Shown: one piece after another, positions 1 through 7,922 of the stretch | How the letters are laid out: each line of letters begins with the position of its first letter | Position numbering within the stretch: the first letter of the stretch is position 1 | Assembly: GCA_031551775.1 (NCBI GenBank) | Contig: JAVBND010000083.1 | Span: 8,275-72,274, forward strand | Length of the DNA: 64,000 nt | From: Anaerozeibacter sp031551775 | GTDB lineage: Bacteria > Bacillota > Clostridia > Christensenellales > Aristaeellaceae | Direction of reading: 5' to 3' | Translations under genes and position numbers: made by a program | The notes under the pieces: model-generated | What the model saw: the letters and a program-made list of their open reading frames with translations, nothing else | Database searches by the model: none | Told to the model about the DNA's origin: nothing

Positions 1-2
1 CC

Positions 3-467
3 GTCGCCCCTTGTCAGGCAGAGCCTGCGCTGGAGGAAGAGCAAGTGGACGCGTACTATACGTTGTATGAAGGGGATTGCGACACAATCATACGCGCGAA
101 GGGGCTTTTTACCGACATGGTTATCTTTCCCCTGAGCAAGAGCGATGAATATTTTGATTCATTCATACGATCCTCTTGCGATGAATATATCGAGCGGGAT
201 TTGGGCGATCGTACATCGCAACCGGGAGATGGTTGTGCGCACGTACAAAGCGCCGGTTCAATAAAGTACTCCGTGAGGGTTCATAGATGCCCGCCCGATG
301 AACAAGACACGCAAGTCACGTGTTCCACATGGACCGACAAGCTGTATGTCTGCGCACAATGCTCAAGCGTAGCCTACGATATTGTGCTGGATCGGCAAAC
401 ACATAACTACAACCAGTTTACCTGTAGAAATTGGATTCCGTCGCGTCGTACATATATCGATAGATAG
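3..467 (+). CDS. Secreted-type cysteine-containing protein, 5' end cut by window edge
   Basis: The reading frame is open to the left edge, so the gene almost certainly begins outside the window; the first possible start inside it is GTG at 45. I do not recognise a family. The protein is clearly a paralogue of the next gene: both share an xxYxGDCD segment near the start of the mature part, a C-terminal CxxC pair (CAQC here, CNSC there) and an ending of the form CRxWxP. The paralogue carries a signal peptide, so this copy probably lost only its signal peptide to the window edge. The cysteine arrangement could form disulphides or a metal site outside the cell; that is inference. Function unknown. 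Confidence 0.6.
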   Translation, partial: VAPCQAEPALEEEQVDAYYTLYEGDCDTIIRAKGLFTDMVIFPLSKSDEYFDSFIRSSCDEYIERDLGDRTSQPGDGCAHVQSAGSIKYSVRVHRCPPDEQDTQVTCSTWTDKLYVCAQCSSVAYDIVLDRQTHNYNQFTCRNWIPSRRTYIDR

Positions 468-485
468 CGAAGAAAGGGGTAAAAC

Positions 486-950
486 GTGAAACGATCATTG
501 GTTTTGATCCTGATTTTCACCACTCTATGTTTTAGTACAGTAAGCGCACACTGGCAGGACGACCCGCGCAAGGCCGATCTAGCTTCCGCTTCTTTTGCCA
601 TCTACTACGGTGATTGTGATAACTCTTCCGAATCTCGATTGGTCAGAGTGGTGAAGCTGTATGATTATGATATGAGCTACGACGAATTATTGTATGAGAT
701 ACAAAAGTATATACCAGCCCGGATGAATCGATCCAGCACTCAACTTCAAGCGGATGCTCACACGCACGTTTGGAGCATTACTGATTCTATAAGGACGCAT
801 GAAGCTCCAAGTAGTGGTAGCTATTGCACAACATCAACGGTTAAGTTTTACAAGTGTAACAGTTGCGGTGATACAAAACGAGAAGTCACAAACAAAGGTG
901 GCCATACCGTTGGGAGCAATGTATGCAGGTTGTGGAATCCGCCGCTTTGA
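486..950 (+). CDS. Secreted small protein with CxxC motif, tandem paralogue of the preceding gene
   Basis: A 154-residue protein starting at GTG, preceded by AGAAAGGGG at good spacing. Residues 1-21 form a typical signal peptide (MKRSLVLIL, hydrophobic core, ending VSA before HWQ) with no lipobox cysteine, so export by signal peptidase I is expected. The mature part has a GDCD segment, a CxxC pair (YKCNSCGD) and a final CRLWNP. It lies 18 bases after its paralogue on the same strand, indicating a tandem duplication in one operon. No known family is recognised. A short glycine/histidine segment between the CxxC and the last cysteine could take part in metal binding, but this is speculative. 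Confidence 0.65.
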   Translation: MKRSLVLILIFTTLCFSTVSAHWQDDPRKADLASASFAIYYGDCDNSSESRLVRVVKLYDYDMSYDELLYEIQKYIPARMNRSSTQLQADAHTHVWSITDSIRTHEAPSSGSYCTTSTVKFYKCNSCGDTKREVTNKGGHTVGSNVCRLWNPPL

Positions 951-1132
951 TTGCCCGCCGGTTGATACCATCACAGTGTAGCCGCCTCTTTTCCGCCCGT
1001 GCGCACCTGCAAGAACACTCGACTGAGCGCTTTATCGCCCTTGGTCTGGGAAAGTGCGCTTTCATGAAAAATCAAAAACCCTTTCATGGCTGAATGGATC
1101 GGCCGGCGCTACGATGCCGCTCGGGAGCTGCC
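951..1132. other. Gene-free spacer
   Basis: No convincing reading frame, promoter or RNA family is seen between the tandem secreted genes and the terminator hairpin that follows. It may simply be 3' untranslated sequence of the upstream operon. Confidence 0.4.
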
Positions 1133-1175
1133 AGGAGCTATCGCGGAAGTCAAATTTCCGCGGTAGCTCCTTTTT
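1133..1175 (+). terminator. Rho-independent terminator
   Basis: A 16-base-pair stem (AGGAGCTATCGCGGAA pairing with TTCCGCGGTAGCTCCT, one G-U) with a short AT-rich loop is followed by TTTTT. It probably ends the transcript of the two secreted paralogues. Confidence 0.8.
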
Positions 1176-1212
1176 GATCCTTGACTATTTTTTTGTTTGG
1201 TCCTGTGAATGA

Positions 1213-1242
1213 TTGGCAAAAGACGGGAATTTGTGATACGAT
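1213..1242 (+). promoter_or_regulatory. Sigma-A-type promoter for the small membrane protein-DUF169-SDR genes
   Basis: TTGGCA at 1213-1218 and TACGAT at 1237-1242 are separated by 18 bases, and a TG one base before the -10 box makes it an extended -10. The start codon of the first gene is about 30 bases further on. Confidence 0.5.
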
Positions 1243-1273
1243 ATAACCGGCAAGAACTTGGAAAGGGAGGGGC

Positions 1274-1468
1274 GTGGCTGCCGTCACCAACACAATGCTG
1301 GGCAAAGGCATGTGCGGCATCGTGTTCCAATGGATCATTGTCGCGTTTCTGACGGCGTTTATGTTCCTGCCGAGCCGCTTGCAAGCTGTGACGCTGCGTC
1401 CGCTCGCTGTGGCGGCCGCCTTCGTATGCATCCCATTTATTTTTGTACAGACGGGAGAAAGTCAATGA
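1274..1468 (+). CDS. Small two-helix membrane protein
   Basis: A 64-residue frame starting at GTG directly behind AAAGGGAGG (spacing short, about 3 bases; an in-frame ATG at 1295 is the alternative). It contains two hydrophobic stretches (roughly residues 14-33 and 43-58) joined by a short polar loop with RLQ, so it should be a small integral membrane protein. Its stop overlaps the ATG of the DUF169 gene as ATGA, indicating translational coupling. No family is recognised. Support comes from the promoter upstream, the Shine-Dalgarno-like sequence and the overlap with the next gene rather than from homology. Confidence 0.5.
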   Translation: MAAVTNTMLGKGMCGIVFQWIIVAFLTAFMFLPSRLQAVTLRPLAVAAAFVCIPFIFVQTGESQ

Positions 1469-2196
1469 CAGCAGAGCAATTGGCCGGGGCGATCAATCTC
1501 AAGGGCGGTTTTTTGTCGATTGCCAAAATGCGCGGGGGCGAGGCGGAGGCGCTTGGCGTCGGCGGCTGCGCACTGAAGGCGCTCGCGCGCGCTTTGGCGG
1601 GGGAAACGGTCGTGTTTTCACCCCAAAACCTCACCTGCCGCGGCGCGGCAAGCGGGATCGGGTTTCAGGACGGCATTCCGGAAATACCGGGCGGATTCGG
1701 CCACTTCATCGCCCATGGGCGCGGCGAGGGCTTTCCGCCGGGCGAACGCATCAAGTGCTCGCCCGAGCTTTCAGAGATGATGCTCATGCTGCAGCCGCAA
1801 GGCGTCATGGAAGGTCATGACCGCGTGCGCGTCAAGCCGTATGCGAAAGACTACGGCGCGGACACGGTGACGGCGCTGGTCAATATGGACCAGATGGCGG
1901 CTCTGATTCACATCTTCAATTATCGAAGGGCCGCGTACGACACGGTCATCGCGCCGATGGTGTCGGGCTGCGCGTCCTTGTTCCGCGTGCCGTTTGGCGA
2001 GGCCATGAAAGAATCGGGCCGCGCGGTGATCGGCAATGTGGACATATTTTCGCGCCCGCACTTTGACAAGGAGAAGGCGTTCTTTACCGTTTCAGGTGCG
2101 GATTTTGAGGGCATGCTTCATGACGCGGACGAGAGCGTGCTGGCATCGCCGATTTGGCGGGGCATAAAGAAGCGGCTTGAAGTCGAGGACGAATGA
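1465..2196 (+). CDS. DUF169 family protein
   Basis: A 243-residue cytosolic protein. The start at 1465 is preferred over longer frame extensions because GGGAGAAA sits just upstream and the ATG overlaps the stop of the previous small gene. The sequence has the pattern of the DUF169 (COG2043) family found in anaerobic bacteria and archaea: an internal CRGAASGIGF segment, a RPHFDKEKAFFTVS-like region near the C-terminus, and alternating conserved phenylalanine/proline blocks. The biochemical function of DUF169 proteins is not established to my knowledge. It is 12 bases upstream of an SDR reductase, so the two are probably cotranscribed and may act in the same pathway. Confidence 0.75.
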   Translation: MTAEQLAGAINLKGGFLSIAKMRGGEAEALGVGGCALKALARALAGETVVFSPQNLTCRGAASGIGFQDGIPEIPGGFGHFIAHGRGEGFPPGERIKCSPELSEMMLMLQPQGVMEGHDRVRVKPYAKDYGADTVTALVNMDQMAALIHIFNYRRAAYDTVIAPMVSGCASLFRVPFGEAMKESGRAVIGNVDIFSRPHFDKEKAFFTVSGADFEGMLHDADESVLASPIWRGIKKRLEVEDE

Positions 2197-2208
2197 GGAG
2201 GGAGAGAA

Positions 2209-2922
2209 ATGGTCGCACTGGTTACTGGCGGCGCGCGCGGCATTGGCGCGGCGACGGTCAAAGGGCTTTTCCGTGAGGGTGTGCAAACGGCATTTTTATA
2301 TCGGCAAGCGGACGAAGCGGCCGGGGCGCTGGCGCGGGAGACCGCATCTCTTGCGATCCGGTGCGACGTTGCGGAGCGCGCCGAGATAGAAGCCGCGGTG
2401 GGGCGTGTTCGGCGCGAGCTTGGCCCGATCGACTTTCTGGTCAACAACGCCGGGCTGTCGGAAGTAGGCCTCATCACCGACACGAAGGACGATGTCTGGC
2501 AGCGGCTCGGGGCGGTCAACCTGAACGGGGCGTTCTACCTGACGCGCGCGGTGCTCCCCGACATGATCTCGCGAAAGCGCGGCGCGATTGTCAATGTGTC
2601 GAGCATGTGGGGTGTTTCGGGCGCGAGCTGCGAAGCGGCGTATTCCACGTTCAAAGCCGGGCTGATCGGACTGACAAAAGCGGTCGCGCGCGAAGTCGGA
2701 CCCAGCGGCGTGCGCGTCAACTGCGTAGCGCCCGGCGCGATTGACACCGACATGAACGCGCACCTAAGCCGGCGGGACAAAGAAGAGCTCGCCGAACAGA
2801 CGCCGCTCATGCGCCTGGGAAAGCCAGAGGAAGTCGCGGAAGCGATCCTGTTTCTTTTGTCAGAGCGCGCGTCCTTCATCACCGCGCAGGTGCTGCTGGT
2901 GGATGGGGGGTATCTGGCGTAA
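2209..2922 (+). CDS. Short-chain dehydrogenase/reductase (FabG-like)
   Basis: A 237-residue classical SDR. It has the cofactor loop TGGARGIG near the N-terminus, the NNAG motif in the centre, the catalytic serine region (VNVSS) and YSTFK supplying the Tyr/Lys pair, and a PG-AIDTDM segment after the active site. Such enzymes use NAD(P)H to reduce a keto group. FabG (3-oxoacyl-ACP reductase) and YmfI-like EF-P 5-aminopentanone reductases share this architecture, and the sequence alone does not separate them. GGAGGGAGAG precedes the ATG. It follows the DUF169 gene by 12 bases. Substrate not assigned. Confidence 0.85.
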   Translation: MVALVTGGARGIGAATVKGLFREGVQTAFLYRQADEAAGALARETASLAIRCDVAERAEIEAAVGRVRRELGPIDFLVNNAGLSEVGLITDTKDDVWQRLGAVNLNGAFYLTRAVLPDMISRKRGAIVNVSSMWGVSGASCEAAYSTFKAGLIGLTKAVAREVGPSGVRVNCVAPGAIDTDMNAHLSRRDKEELAEQTPLMRLGKPEEVAEAILFLLSERASFITAQVLLVDGGYLA

Positions 2923-2929
2923 ACGCCTT

Positions 2930-3113
2930 CATCGAAAATCTTTGGCTGCGGCCAAATCTTTTCGATGAGGGGGGGGAACGGGGCCGGATTCCTGAAAAGT
3001 CAGCGGACTTTTCCGGGCGGAATCCGGGCGGGTAGGGATTTTGAGTCGGGCGGGCGATAAAGCCCGCCCTTGGTCAAAATCCCCTTCACCCCCGGCGCGC
3101 AGGTCGCCGGGGG
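2930..3113. repeat. Four consecutive large hairpins in a gene-free region
   Basis: Four inverted repeats follow one another with little spacing: 2930-2967 (CATCGAAAA arms, internal mismatch), 2984-3027 (CCGGATTCC outer arms with GAAAAGTC/GACTTTTC inner arms), 3034-3085 (GGGATTTTGA outer arms with GGGCGGGC inner arms) and 3089-3113 (CCCCCGGCG/CGCCGGGGG). None has a clean U-tract. They lie between two convergent genes. A terminator role is possible for one or two, but four in a row plus the adjacent tandem repeats is unusual. Confidence 0.75.
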
Positions 3114-3121
3114 CGTTGTTT

Positions 3122-3283
3122 GCGGGAGGCTTCGGCCTCCCCGTTCCCTCTGGGGTGGGTTTGCGGGAGGCTTCGGCCTCCCCGTTCCCTCTGGGGTTGG
3201 GTTTGGGAGGCTTTGGCCTCCCCGTTCCCTCTGGGGTTGGGTTTGGGAGGCTTTGGCCTCCCCGTTCCCTTTGGGGTTGGGTT
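3122..3283. repeat. Four tandem copies of a ~40-bp palindromic repeat
   Basis: Each unit is about 40-42 bases and contains GGGAGGC, a TTCG or TTTG loop, GCCTCCC, then CCGTTCCCTCTGGGG and a G/T-rich linker. Units 1 and 2 have the stable C(TTCG)G tetraloop; units 3 and 4 have TTTG. Divergence increases toward the last copy. The unit's CCCCGTTCCC can also pair with GGGAACGGGG at about 2975-2984. Translations across the repeat are low-complexity proline/glycine strings and are not credible proteins. Confidence 0.85.
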
Positions 3284-3308
3284 GCGCGCTTTCTTATTCG
3301 CTCCGCTC

Positions 3309-3920
3309 TTATTCGCTCAATTCTATCCATTCGCCGTTTTGCCAGGCTTCAAAGTGCAGGTGCGCCGCTTGCCCGCCTTCAAGCGCAGATGAATCGCCCA
3401 CTGCACCTATGGCGTCGCCCGCCTTGACGCAGTCGCCCACCTTGACCAGGGAACTCGTGGCCAGGTTTTGGTAGCGGGTTAGGATGCCGTCTTCGCTGGT
3501 TACTTCCACCGTGTGACCCATTAGGTGGTCGCGTTCGGCGCGCGTCACTGTGCCCGCGATGGCCGCGTGGACCACTTCGCCTCGGGTGGCTTCAATGTCG
3601 ATGCCTTCATGCGTCTGCCACTGCGAAAGCGTGTCCGACCAGGTGGGTTCTGTGGGGCTGTTTGGTGTGAGGATGACGCGCCCTGAGATGGGCCATAGGA
3701 GGGAGACCTTGGGCGGTTTATCCTGAAGCCGCTCGTCCAGGCTCGACGCGGCGGGCGCGGGCAAGGGCTGCGGAACGGGCGCGGAGGGCGTGCTGAGGCG
3801 CGTGCGGGCAAAGTACAGCCCCGTACCGACGAGCAGCAGACATGCGCCAAGCGACAGCGCGAAGGCGTTTTTCCGCATAAAGCGCGCCCCATGGTCCAGC
3901 CACGTTTTTACTCTCTTCAT
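3309..3920 (-). CDS. Membrane-anchored M23 (LytM) peptidase, SpoIIQ-like
   Basis: A 203-residue protein; the start is set at 3920 because AAAGGA lies about 9 bases upstream, whereas a longer frame has no such site. Residues 21-37 form one transmembrane helix, followed by a proline/alanine-rich linker and a C-terminal M23 domain. The zinc ligands appear intact: H104 and D108 in HEGID, and the AHLHFE motif (H187, H189). M23 enzymes cut peptidoglycan peptide bridges on the outer face of the membrane. The size and topology match SpoIIQ, the forespore partner of SpoIIIAH during engulfment, which fits a spore former, but a general cell-wall endopeptidase cannot be excluded. Confidence 0.75.
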   Translation of the reverse strand: MKRVKTWLDHGARFMRKNAFALSLGACLLLVGTGLYFARTRLSTPSAPVPQPLPAPAASSLDERLQDKPPKVSLLWPISGRVILTPNSPTEPTWSDTLSQWQTHEGIDIEATRGEVVHAAIAGTVTRAERDHLMGHTVEVTSEDGILTRYQNLATSSLVKVGDCVKAGDAIGAVGDSSALEGGQAAHLHFEAWQNGEWIELSE

Positions 3921-4024
3921 GATGTCACATCCTTTCATAGCATTAGTTTGAACCGCGCGCGCTAACCTATTCCGCATTCTAAACATATCTTGGTTTAAGG
4001 ACGCAAAGCGGGGAGGAACAGGCG

Positions 4025-4264
4025 ATGGTGCATCTTGACGCGCTGCCTGTAGGCGGCGTGGCGCATATTTTTGGGGTCGAAAGGAATATCGGCATCAAGC
4101 GCAGACTTCTGGACCTCGGATTCACCGATGGCGCGCAAGTCAAGTGTGTTTTTGAAAGTCCGGGTGGCAACCCGCGGGCTTACGCGGTGCGGGGCGCGGT
4201 CATCGCGCTCAGGTCGCTCGACGCGCACGGCGTTTGGCTGAAGGAGGAAGAGGGCCTTGAGTGA
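4025..4264 (+). CDS. feoA: Ferrous iron transport protein A
   Basis: A 79-residue SH3-like protein with the FeoA pattern: an N-terminal LPVG segment, LLDLGFTDGAQV in the middle and a C-terminal block (AYAVRGAVIALR). FeoA is a small cytosolic partner of the FeoB iron(II) transporter. GGGGAGGA sits 7 bases before the ATG. Its last codons overlap the TTG start of feoB, so the two are translationally coupled. Confidence 0.9.
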   Translation: MVHLDALPVGGVAHIFGVERNIGIKRRLLDLGFTDGAQVKCVFESPGGNPRAYAVRGAVIALRSLDAHGVWLKEEEGLE

Positions 4265-6185
4265 AATAAGGACAATCGCGCTGGTCGGGAACCCCAATGT
4301 CGGCAAATCCACCGTTTTCAACCGGCTGACAGGCATGCGCCAGCATACCGGCAATTGGCCGGGTAAGACGGTGGAAGTGGCGCGGGGAAGGTTTGAATGG
4401 GCGGGCGCGCCATACGAAATGATTGACTTACCGGGCGCGTACTCGCTCGCCCCGCGATCACGGGAAGAGGAGGTGACGCGCGATTACATTTTATCAAACG
4501 CCTACGATGCCGTGTGCGTGGTGTGCGACGCGACCTGCCTTGTCAGAAGTTTGCCGCTCGCGCTGCAGGCGATGGAAATCACGCCGCGCGTCGTTTTGTG
4601 CGTAAACCTCATCGACGAGGCGAAAAAGCGCGGGATTGATGTGGACGGCGCTGCGCTGGAAACGGCGCTCGGCGTCCGGGTGGCCTGCGTCAGCGCGCGC
4701 GGCGGCGAAGGCGTGGGCGAGCTGATGGAAAAGCTCTCGCGGGCCTGTGAAGCGGCAGAGAGACACACATGGCCCGTCATTTACGCGCCGGAGGTTGAGC
4801 GCGCGGCGCAAGCGGCGGCATCCGCCATGGCGGGCGGTAACCTGCGTTGGCGGTCACTGCGCGCGGTGGAGGAAGACGAGAACCTTGAAAAAAGCATCGT
4901 GGCAAGCCTTTTCATGGTGGCGGAAACCGTTTGCGAAAAAGCGGTTAAGACGCGCGGCAATGCGCTTGGCGAGCGCTATCTCGCAATTGACCGCATGCTG
5001 ACCGGGCGCAAGGTGGGCATACCCGCCATGCTCCTGCTCATGGCGCTGGTCTTCTACCTGACCATTTCCGGATCAAATGTGATTTCCGGCGTCTTGATCA
5101 GCGGCTTTGCGCGTGCCGAGCGGTGGCTTGCCGCGTCGATGGCGCCCGCGCCTTGGTGGCTCAAGGGGGCGCTGGCCGACGGGCTTTTCAAGGTCACGGC
5201 GTGGGTGGTCGCGGTGATGCTGCCGCCGATGGCGATCTTCTTTCCGCTCTTTACGTTGCTTGAGGATCTGGGATACCTGCCGCGCGTGGCGTTCAACCTG
5301 GACGGGTGTTTCAGGTGCTGCAAAAGTTCGGGCAAGCAGGCGCTGACCATGCTGATGGGCTTTGGCTGCAACGCCTGCGGCGTGACCGGCTGCCGGATCA
5401 TCGATTCGCCGCGCGAGCGGTTGGTCGCGATCCTCACCAACGCGCTCGTGCCCTGCAACGGCCGGTTCCCCTTTTTGATCCTGCTGCTCACGCTGTACGC
5501 ATCGGCGGCGGGGCTTGGCGCGCTGGCCCCCGCAGTCGGCCTGACGGCACTGGTGGCGCTGGGCGTTTTTGTGACGCTTGCCGCGTCGCGCCTTCTGTCG
5601 GATACCCTGCTCAAGGGCGTGCCGTCCTCCTTCGCGCTTGAATTGCCGCCTTACAGGAGGCCGCAGGTCGCTCGCGTCGTGACGCGCTCGCTCCTTGACC
5701 GAACGCTTTTTGTGCTTGGCCGCGCGGTCTCGGTCGCGGCGCCCGCCGGGATTGTTCTGTGGGCACTGGGCAACGTCCGGCCGGGCGGGGCAAACCTCAT
5801 GGGCGAATTGACGCGCTTTCTCGATCCGGCGGGGCGGGCGCTGGGCATGGACGGCGTAATGCTCTTGTCGTTTGTGCTGGGGTTTCCCGCAAACGAGCTG
5901 GTGCTGCCCATTGCGCTCATGCTGTATCAATCATCCAGCGTGTTGGCGGACGTGGGCGCGGCGACGGGTATCGCGCAAGTCCTGGCCGGCAACGGCTGGA
6001 CGGGGATGACCGCTGTTTGCGCGATGCTGTTTACGCTCTTTCACTGGCCATGCTCGACCACGCTTTTGACCGTGCGCCGAGAAACCGGAAGCATAAAATG
6101 GACGCTGGTCGCGTTCTTGCTGCCGACCGCGATTGGCGCGGCGCTGTGCGCGGTGGTATCTGGTATATGGAGGTGTTTTTTGTGA
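4257..6185 (+). CDS. feoB: Ferrous iron transporter B
   Basis: A 642-residue Fe(II) transporter of the inner membrane. The N-terminal GTPase domain shows GNPNVGKST (G1, residues 11-19), DLPGAYSL (G3), NLID (G4) and an SARGGEG segment (G5). The C-terminal half carries the two Gate domains and a nucleoside-recognition-like core, with the conserved GCNACGV and DSPRER segments. Length is typical for the family. Translation starts at TTG inside the last codons of feoA, and the stop overlaps the GTG of the next gene. No FeoC-like gene follows. The metal could in principle be manganese, which a few FeoB proteins carry, but iron is the default. Confidence 0.95.
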   Translation: MSEIRTIALVGNPNVGKSTVFNRLTGMRQHTGNWPGKTVEVARGRFEWAGAPYEMIDLPGAYSLAPRSREEEVTRDYILSNAYDAVCVVCDATCLVRSLPLALQAMEITPRVVLCVNLIDEAKKRGIDVDGAALETALGVRVACVSARGGEGVGELMEKLSRACEAAERHTWPVIYAPEVERAAQAAASAMAGGNLRWRSLRAVEEDENLEKSIVASLFMVAETVCEKAVKTRGNALGERYLAIDRMLTGRKVGIPAMLLLMALVFYLTISGSNVISGVLISGFARAERWLAASMAPAPWWLKGALADGLFKVTAWVVAVMLPPMAIFFPLFTLLEDLGYLPRVAFNLDGCFRCCKSSGKQALTMLMGFGCNACGVTGCRIIDSPRERLVAILTNALVPCNGRFPFLILLLTLYASAAGLGALAPAVGLTALVALGVFVTLAASRLLSDTLLKGVPSSFALELPPYRRPQVARVVTRSLLDRTLFVLGRAVSVAAPAGIVLWALGNVRPGGANLMGELTRFLDPAGRALGMDGVMLLSFVLGFPANELVLPIALMLYQSSSVLADVGAATGIAQVLAGNGWTGMTAVCAMLFTLFHWPCSTTLLTVRRETGSIKWTLVAFLLPTAIGAALCAVVSGIWRCFL

Positions 6186-7051
6186 CCCCAAAGCTTACGC
6201 CTGCCGCGCTTGCGCTGATCTCGACGTTGGTTCGGTTTGACTTGCCAAAGGCGCTCAGGCCCAGGGTCAATTGTTCGCTGACCGCCGGACAGTTTGCCGC
6301 CGCCGCGCTTCTGGAAGGCCCGCCGTGCGGGCCGGACGCGGACGGCGCGCGCGCGCTTGGTGCCATTGTGCGCGATGGCGCGCTTGCCGATCTTGAAGTC
6401 ATTCAATACATAAACCACAACCGCACGAACGGTTTTGTCGGCTACGCCTTTTCAGACGACAAGGGTTCGGTGCTCGCCGCGTTTCGCGGCTCCGAGACCG
6501 CCTTTGAGTGCGTGCCGACAAACATCGACTGGCTCGACAATGTGCGCGCGCCGTTTGACGGATCGGTGCAGTACCGGGACATTAAGCGTTTTGTAGCGCC
6601 CTACGAAGGCGGCGCGCCGCTTTTCACGGGACATTCAAAGGGCGCGCACAACGCGCTGTACGCCTTGGCGGTAACCGAAGACCCGGGCGCCCGTTGCGTG
6701 TGTTTTGACGGACAGGGCTTTGCGCCCGGTCAATTGCGCGTAAGCTGCGCGCGGCGCCTCTCGGAACGCGCGGTCAACTATGTGCAGGAAAACGATATCG
6801 TGGGCGCGCTGTTATGCCACCCGGAAAAGCGCGTGTTTGTAAAGAGCACGGGCACAGGCAACGCCCACGCGCTGTCCGCCATGGCCTTTGACCGGGAGGG
6901 CTATCCGGTTCCCGGCAGGCGTTCGCTTATCTCCTATGCCGCGGGCATCGCATCGCGCGCGCTGTACAGGGGCTTGAGCGAAGATACGCAGGGGGGAGAA
7001 GAGGCCCGAGTCGATTGCCCGAGGGTTGCCTTGGCGCCGAAAACCTCCTGA
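6182..7051 (+). CDS. DUF2974 (Mbeg1-like) alpha/beta hydrolase, lipase-class-3-like
   Basis: A 289-residue protein. The start is the GTG at 6182 because TGGAGG lies 8 bases upstream and the codon overlaps the feoB stop as GTGA. It has the lipase-type strand LAAFRGSE followed by a nucleophile elbow GHSKG with Ser152, and a later DIVGALL segment that could place the acid residue, resembling the DUF2974/Mbeg1-like hydrolases common in Clostridia. Such proteins are predicted lipases or esterases; no substrate is known to me. The overlap with feoB implies cotranscription, but no mechanistic link to iron uptake is evident. Confidence 0.75.
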   Translation: MTPKLTPAALALISTLVRFDLPKALRPRVNCSLTAGQFAAAALLEGPPCGPDADGARALGAIVRDGALADLEVIQYINHNRTNGFVGYAFSDDKGSVLAAFRGSETAFECVPTNIDWLDNVRAPFDGSVQYRDIKRFVAPYEGGAPLFTGHSKGAHNALYALAVTEDPGARCVCFDGQGFAPGQLRVSCARRLSERAVNYVQENDIVGALLCHPEKRVFVKSTGTGNAHALSAMAFDREGYPVPGRRSLISYAAGIASRALYRGLSEDTQGGEEARVDCPRVALAPKTS

Positions 7052-7127
7052 GAAATCCTTGCGGGCCCCGCCGCGCGCCATTGTTTTGGTTTTTGTCCGC
7101 GCCATGCTTTCCCCTTGGCCGCGTATG

Positions 7128-7136
7128 TGTTATAAT
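7128..7136 (+). promoter_or_regulatory. Extended -10 promoter element
   Basis: TGT followed by TATAAT (7131-7136) is a perfect extended -10 sequence about 30 bases before the GATase-like gene. No good -35 hexamer is visible at 17 bases. Confidence 0.5.
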
Positions 7137-7166
7137 GCCCGTAATAAACGAAAGGGAGGCGGCGCA

Positions 7167-7913
7167 ATGGCAAAGAAGATCCTGCTGGCGGGCGAGAGCT
7201 GGGTCAGCTACACCACCCACGTAAAAGGGTTTGACGCGTTCTACACCTCGATTTACGAGGAAGGCGCGGGCGCGCTGATCGCGGCGCTTGAAAAGTCGGG
7301 CTTTGACGTGACCTACCTGCCCAATCACCGGGCGATCAGGGAATTCCCGTTCACGGTAGAGGAACTGTTGGCGTATGACTGCGTGATCCTGTCCGACATC
7401 GGCTCGAACACGCTGCTGCTTCACCCCGATACCTTTGCCAGGAGCGTGCGCATGCCCAACCGCTGCCAAGTCATTCGCGACTACGTGTTCGCGGGCGGCG
7501 CGCTTTTGATGGTGGGCGGGTATTTTGCGTTCTCGGGCGTGGACGCCAAGTCAAAGTACGGCTCGACCGCAATCCGCGAAGTGCTGCCGGTTGAGTGCCT
7601 AACGGTGGATGACCTCATGGAGCACCCGGAAGGGGTGACGCCGGTGGTTCAGCACGACCATCCTTCCCTTAAAGACGTGCCGGGCGACTGGCCGCACTTC
7701 CTCGGCTACAACCAGACGCGCTTCGCCGCGGACTCGGATGTGGTCATGACGATCGATGGCGATCCGTTCCTGGCGTTCGGCGATTTCGGCAAGGGCCGTT
7801 CGGGCGCGTTTACGTCGGATTGCGTGCCGCACTGGGGGCCGCCGGAGTTTGTCAACTGGGCGGGCTACCAGCCGCTGTGGAAGGGCATTGTGGATTACTT
7901 GACTCAAAGATAG
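7167..7913 (+). CDS. Class I glutamine-amidotransferase-like cytoplasmic protein
   Basis: A 248-residue protein preceded by AAAGGGAGG. It matches the GATase1-like family of cytoplasmic proteins (PF07090-like, related to DUF1355): an N-terminal KKILLAGESWVSY strand, a DCVILSDIGSN segment, GGALLMVGGYFAF at the place of a nucleophile elbow, and a C-terminal GRSGAFTSDCVPHWGPPEF region. The elbow lacks an obvious catalytic cysteine, so it may be a binding or regulatory fold rather than an active amidotransferase. Function in this family is not established. It is followed after 9 bases by an EamA transporter, likely in one operon. Confidence 0.7.
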   Translation: MAKKILLAGESWVSYTTHVKGFDAFYTSIYEEGAGALIAALEKSGFDVTYLPNHRAIREFPFTVEELLAYDCVILSDIGSNTLLLHPDTFARSVRMPNRCQVIRDYVFAGGALLMVGGYFAFSGVDAKSKYGSTAIREVLPVECLTVDDLMEHPEGVTPVVQHDHPSLKDVPGDWPHFLGYNQTRFAADSDVVMTIDGDPFLAFGDFGKGRSGAFTSDCVPHWGPPEFVNWAGYQPLWKGIVDYLTQR

Positions 7914-7922
7914 GAAAGCATT

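Noticed and set aside
1109..1465. Minus-strand frame opposite the terminator and small membrane gene
   Set aside because: Crosses the terminator hairpin, and has basic, low-complexity sequence typical of shadow frames in GC-rich DNA.
3122..3283. CRISPR array
   Set aside because: Repeats are tandem with no unique spacers and no cas genes nearby.
2929..3330. Long minus-strand frame rich in P, R and G across the palindromic array
   Set aside because: It translates the tandem repeat and hairpins; composition is repetitive and there is no ribosome binding site or family resemblance.
5073..5930. Long minus-strand frame inside feoB
   Set aside because: Rich in R, H and Q, fully contained in a strong FeoB reading frame.
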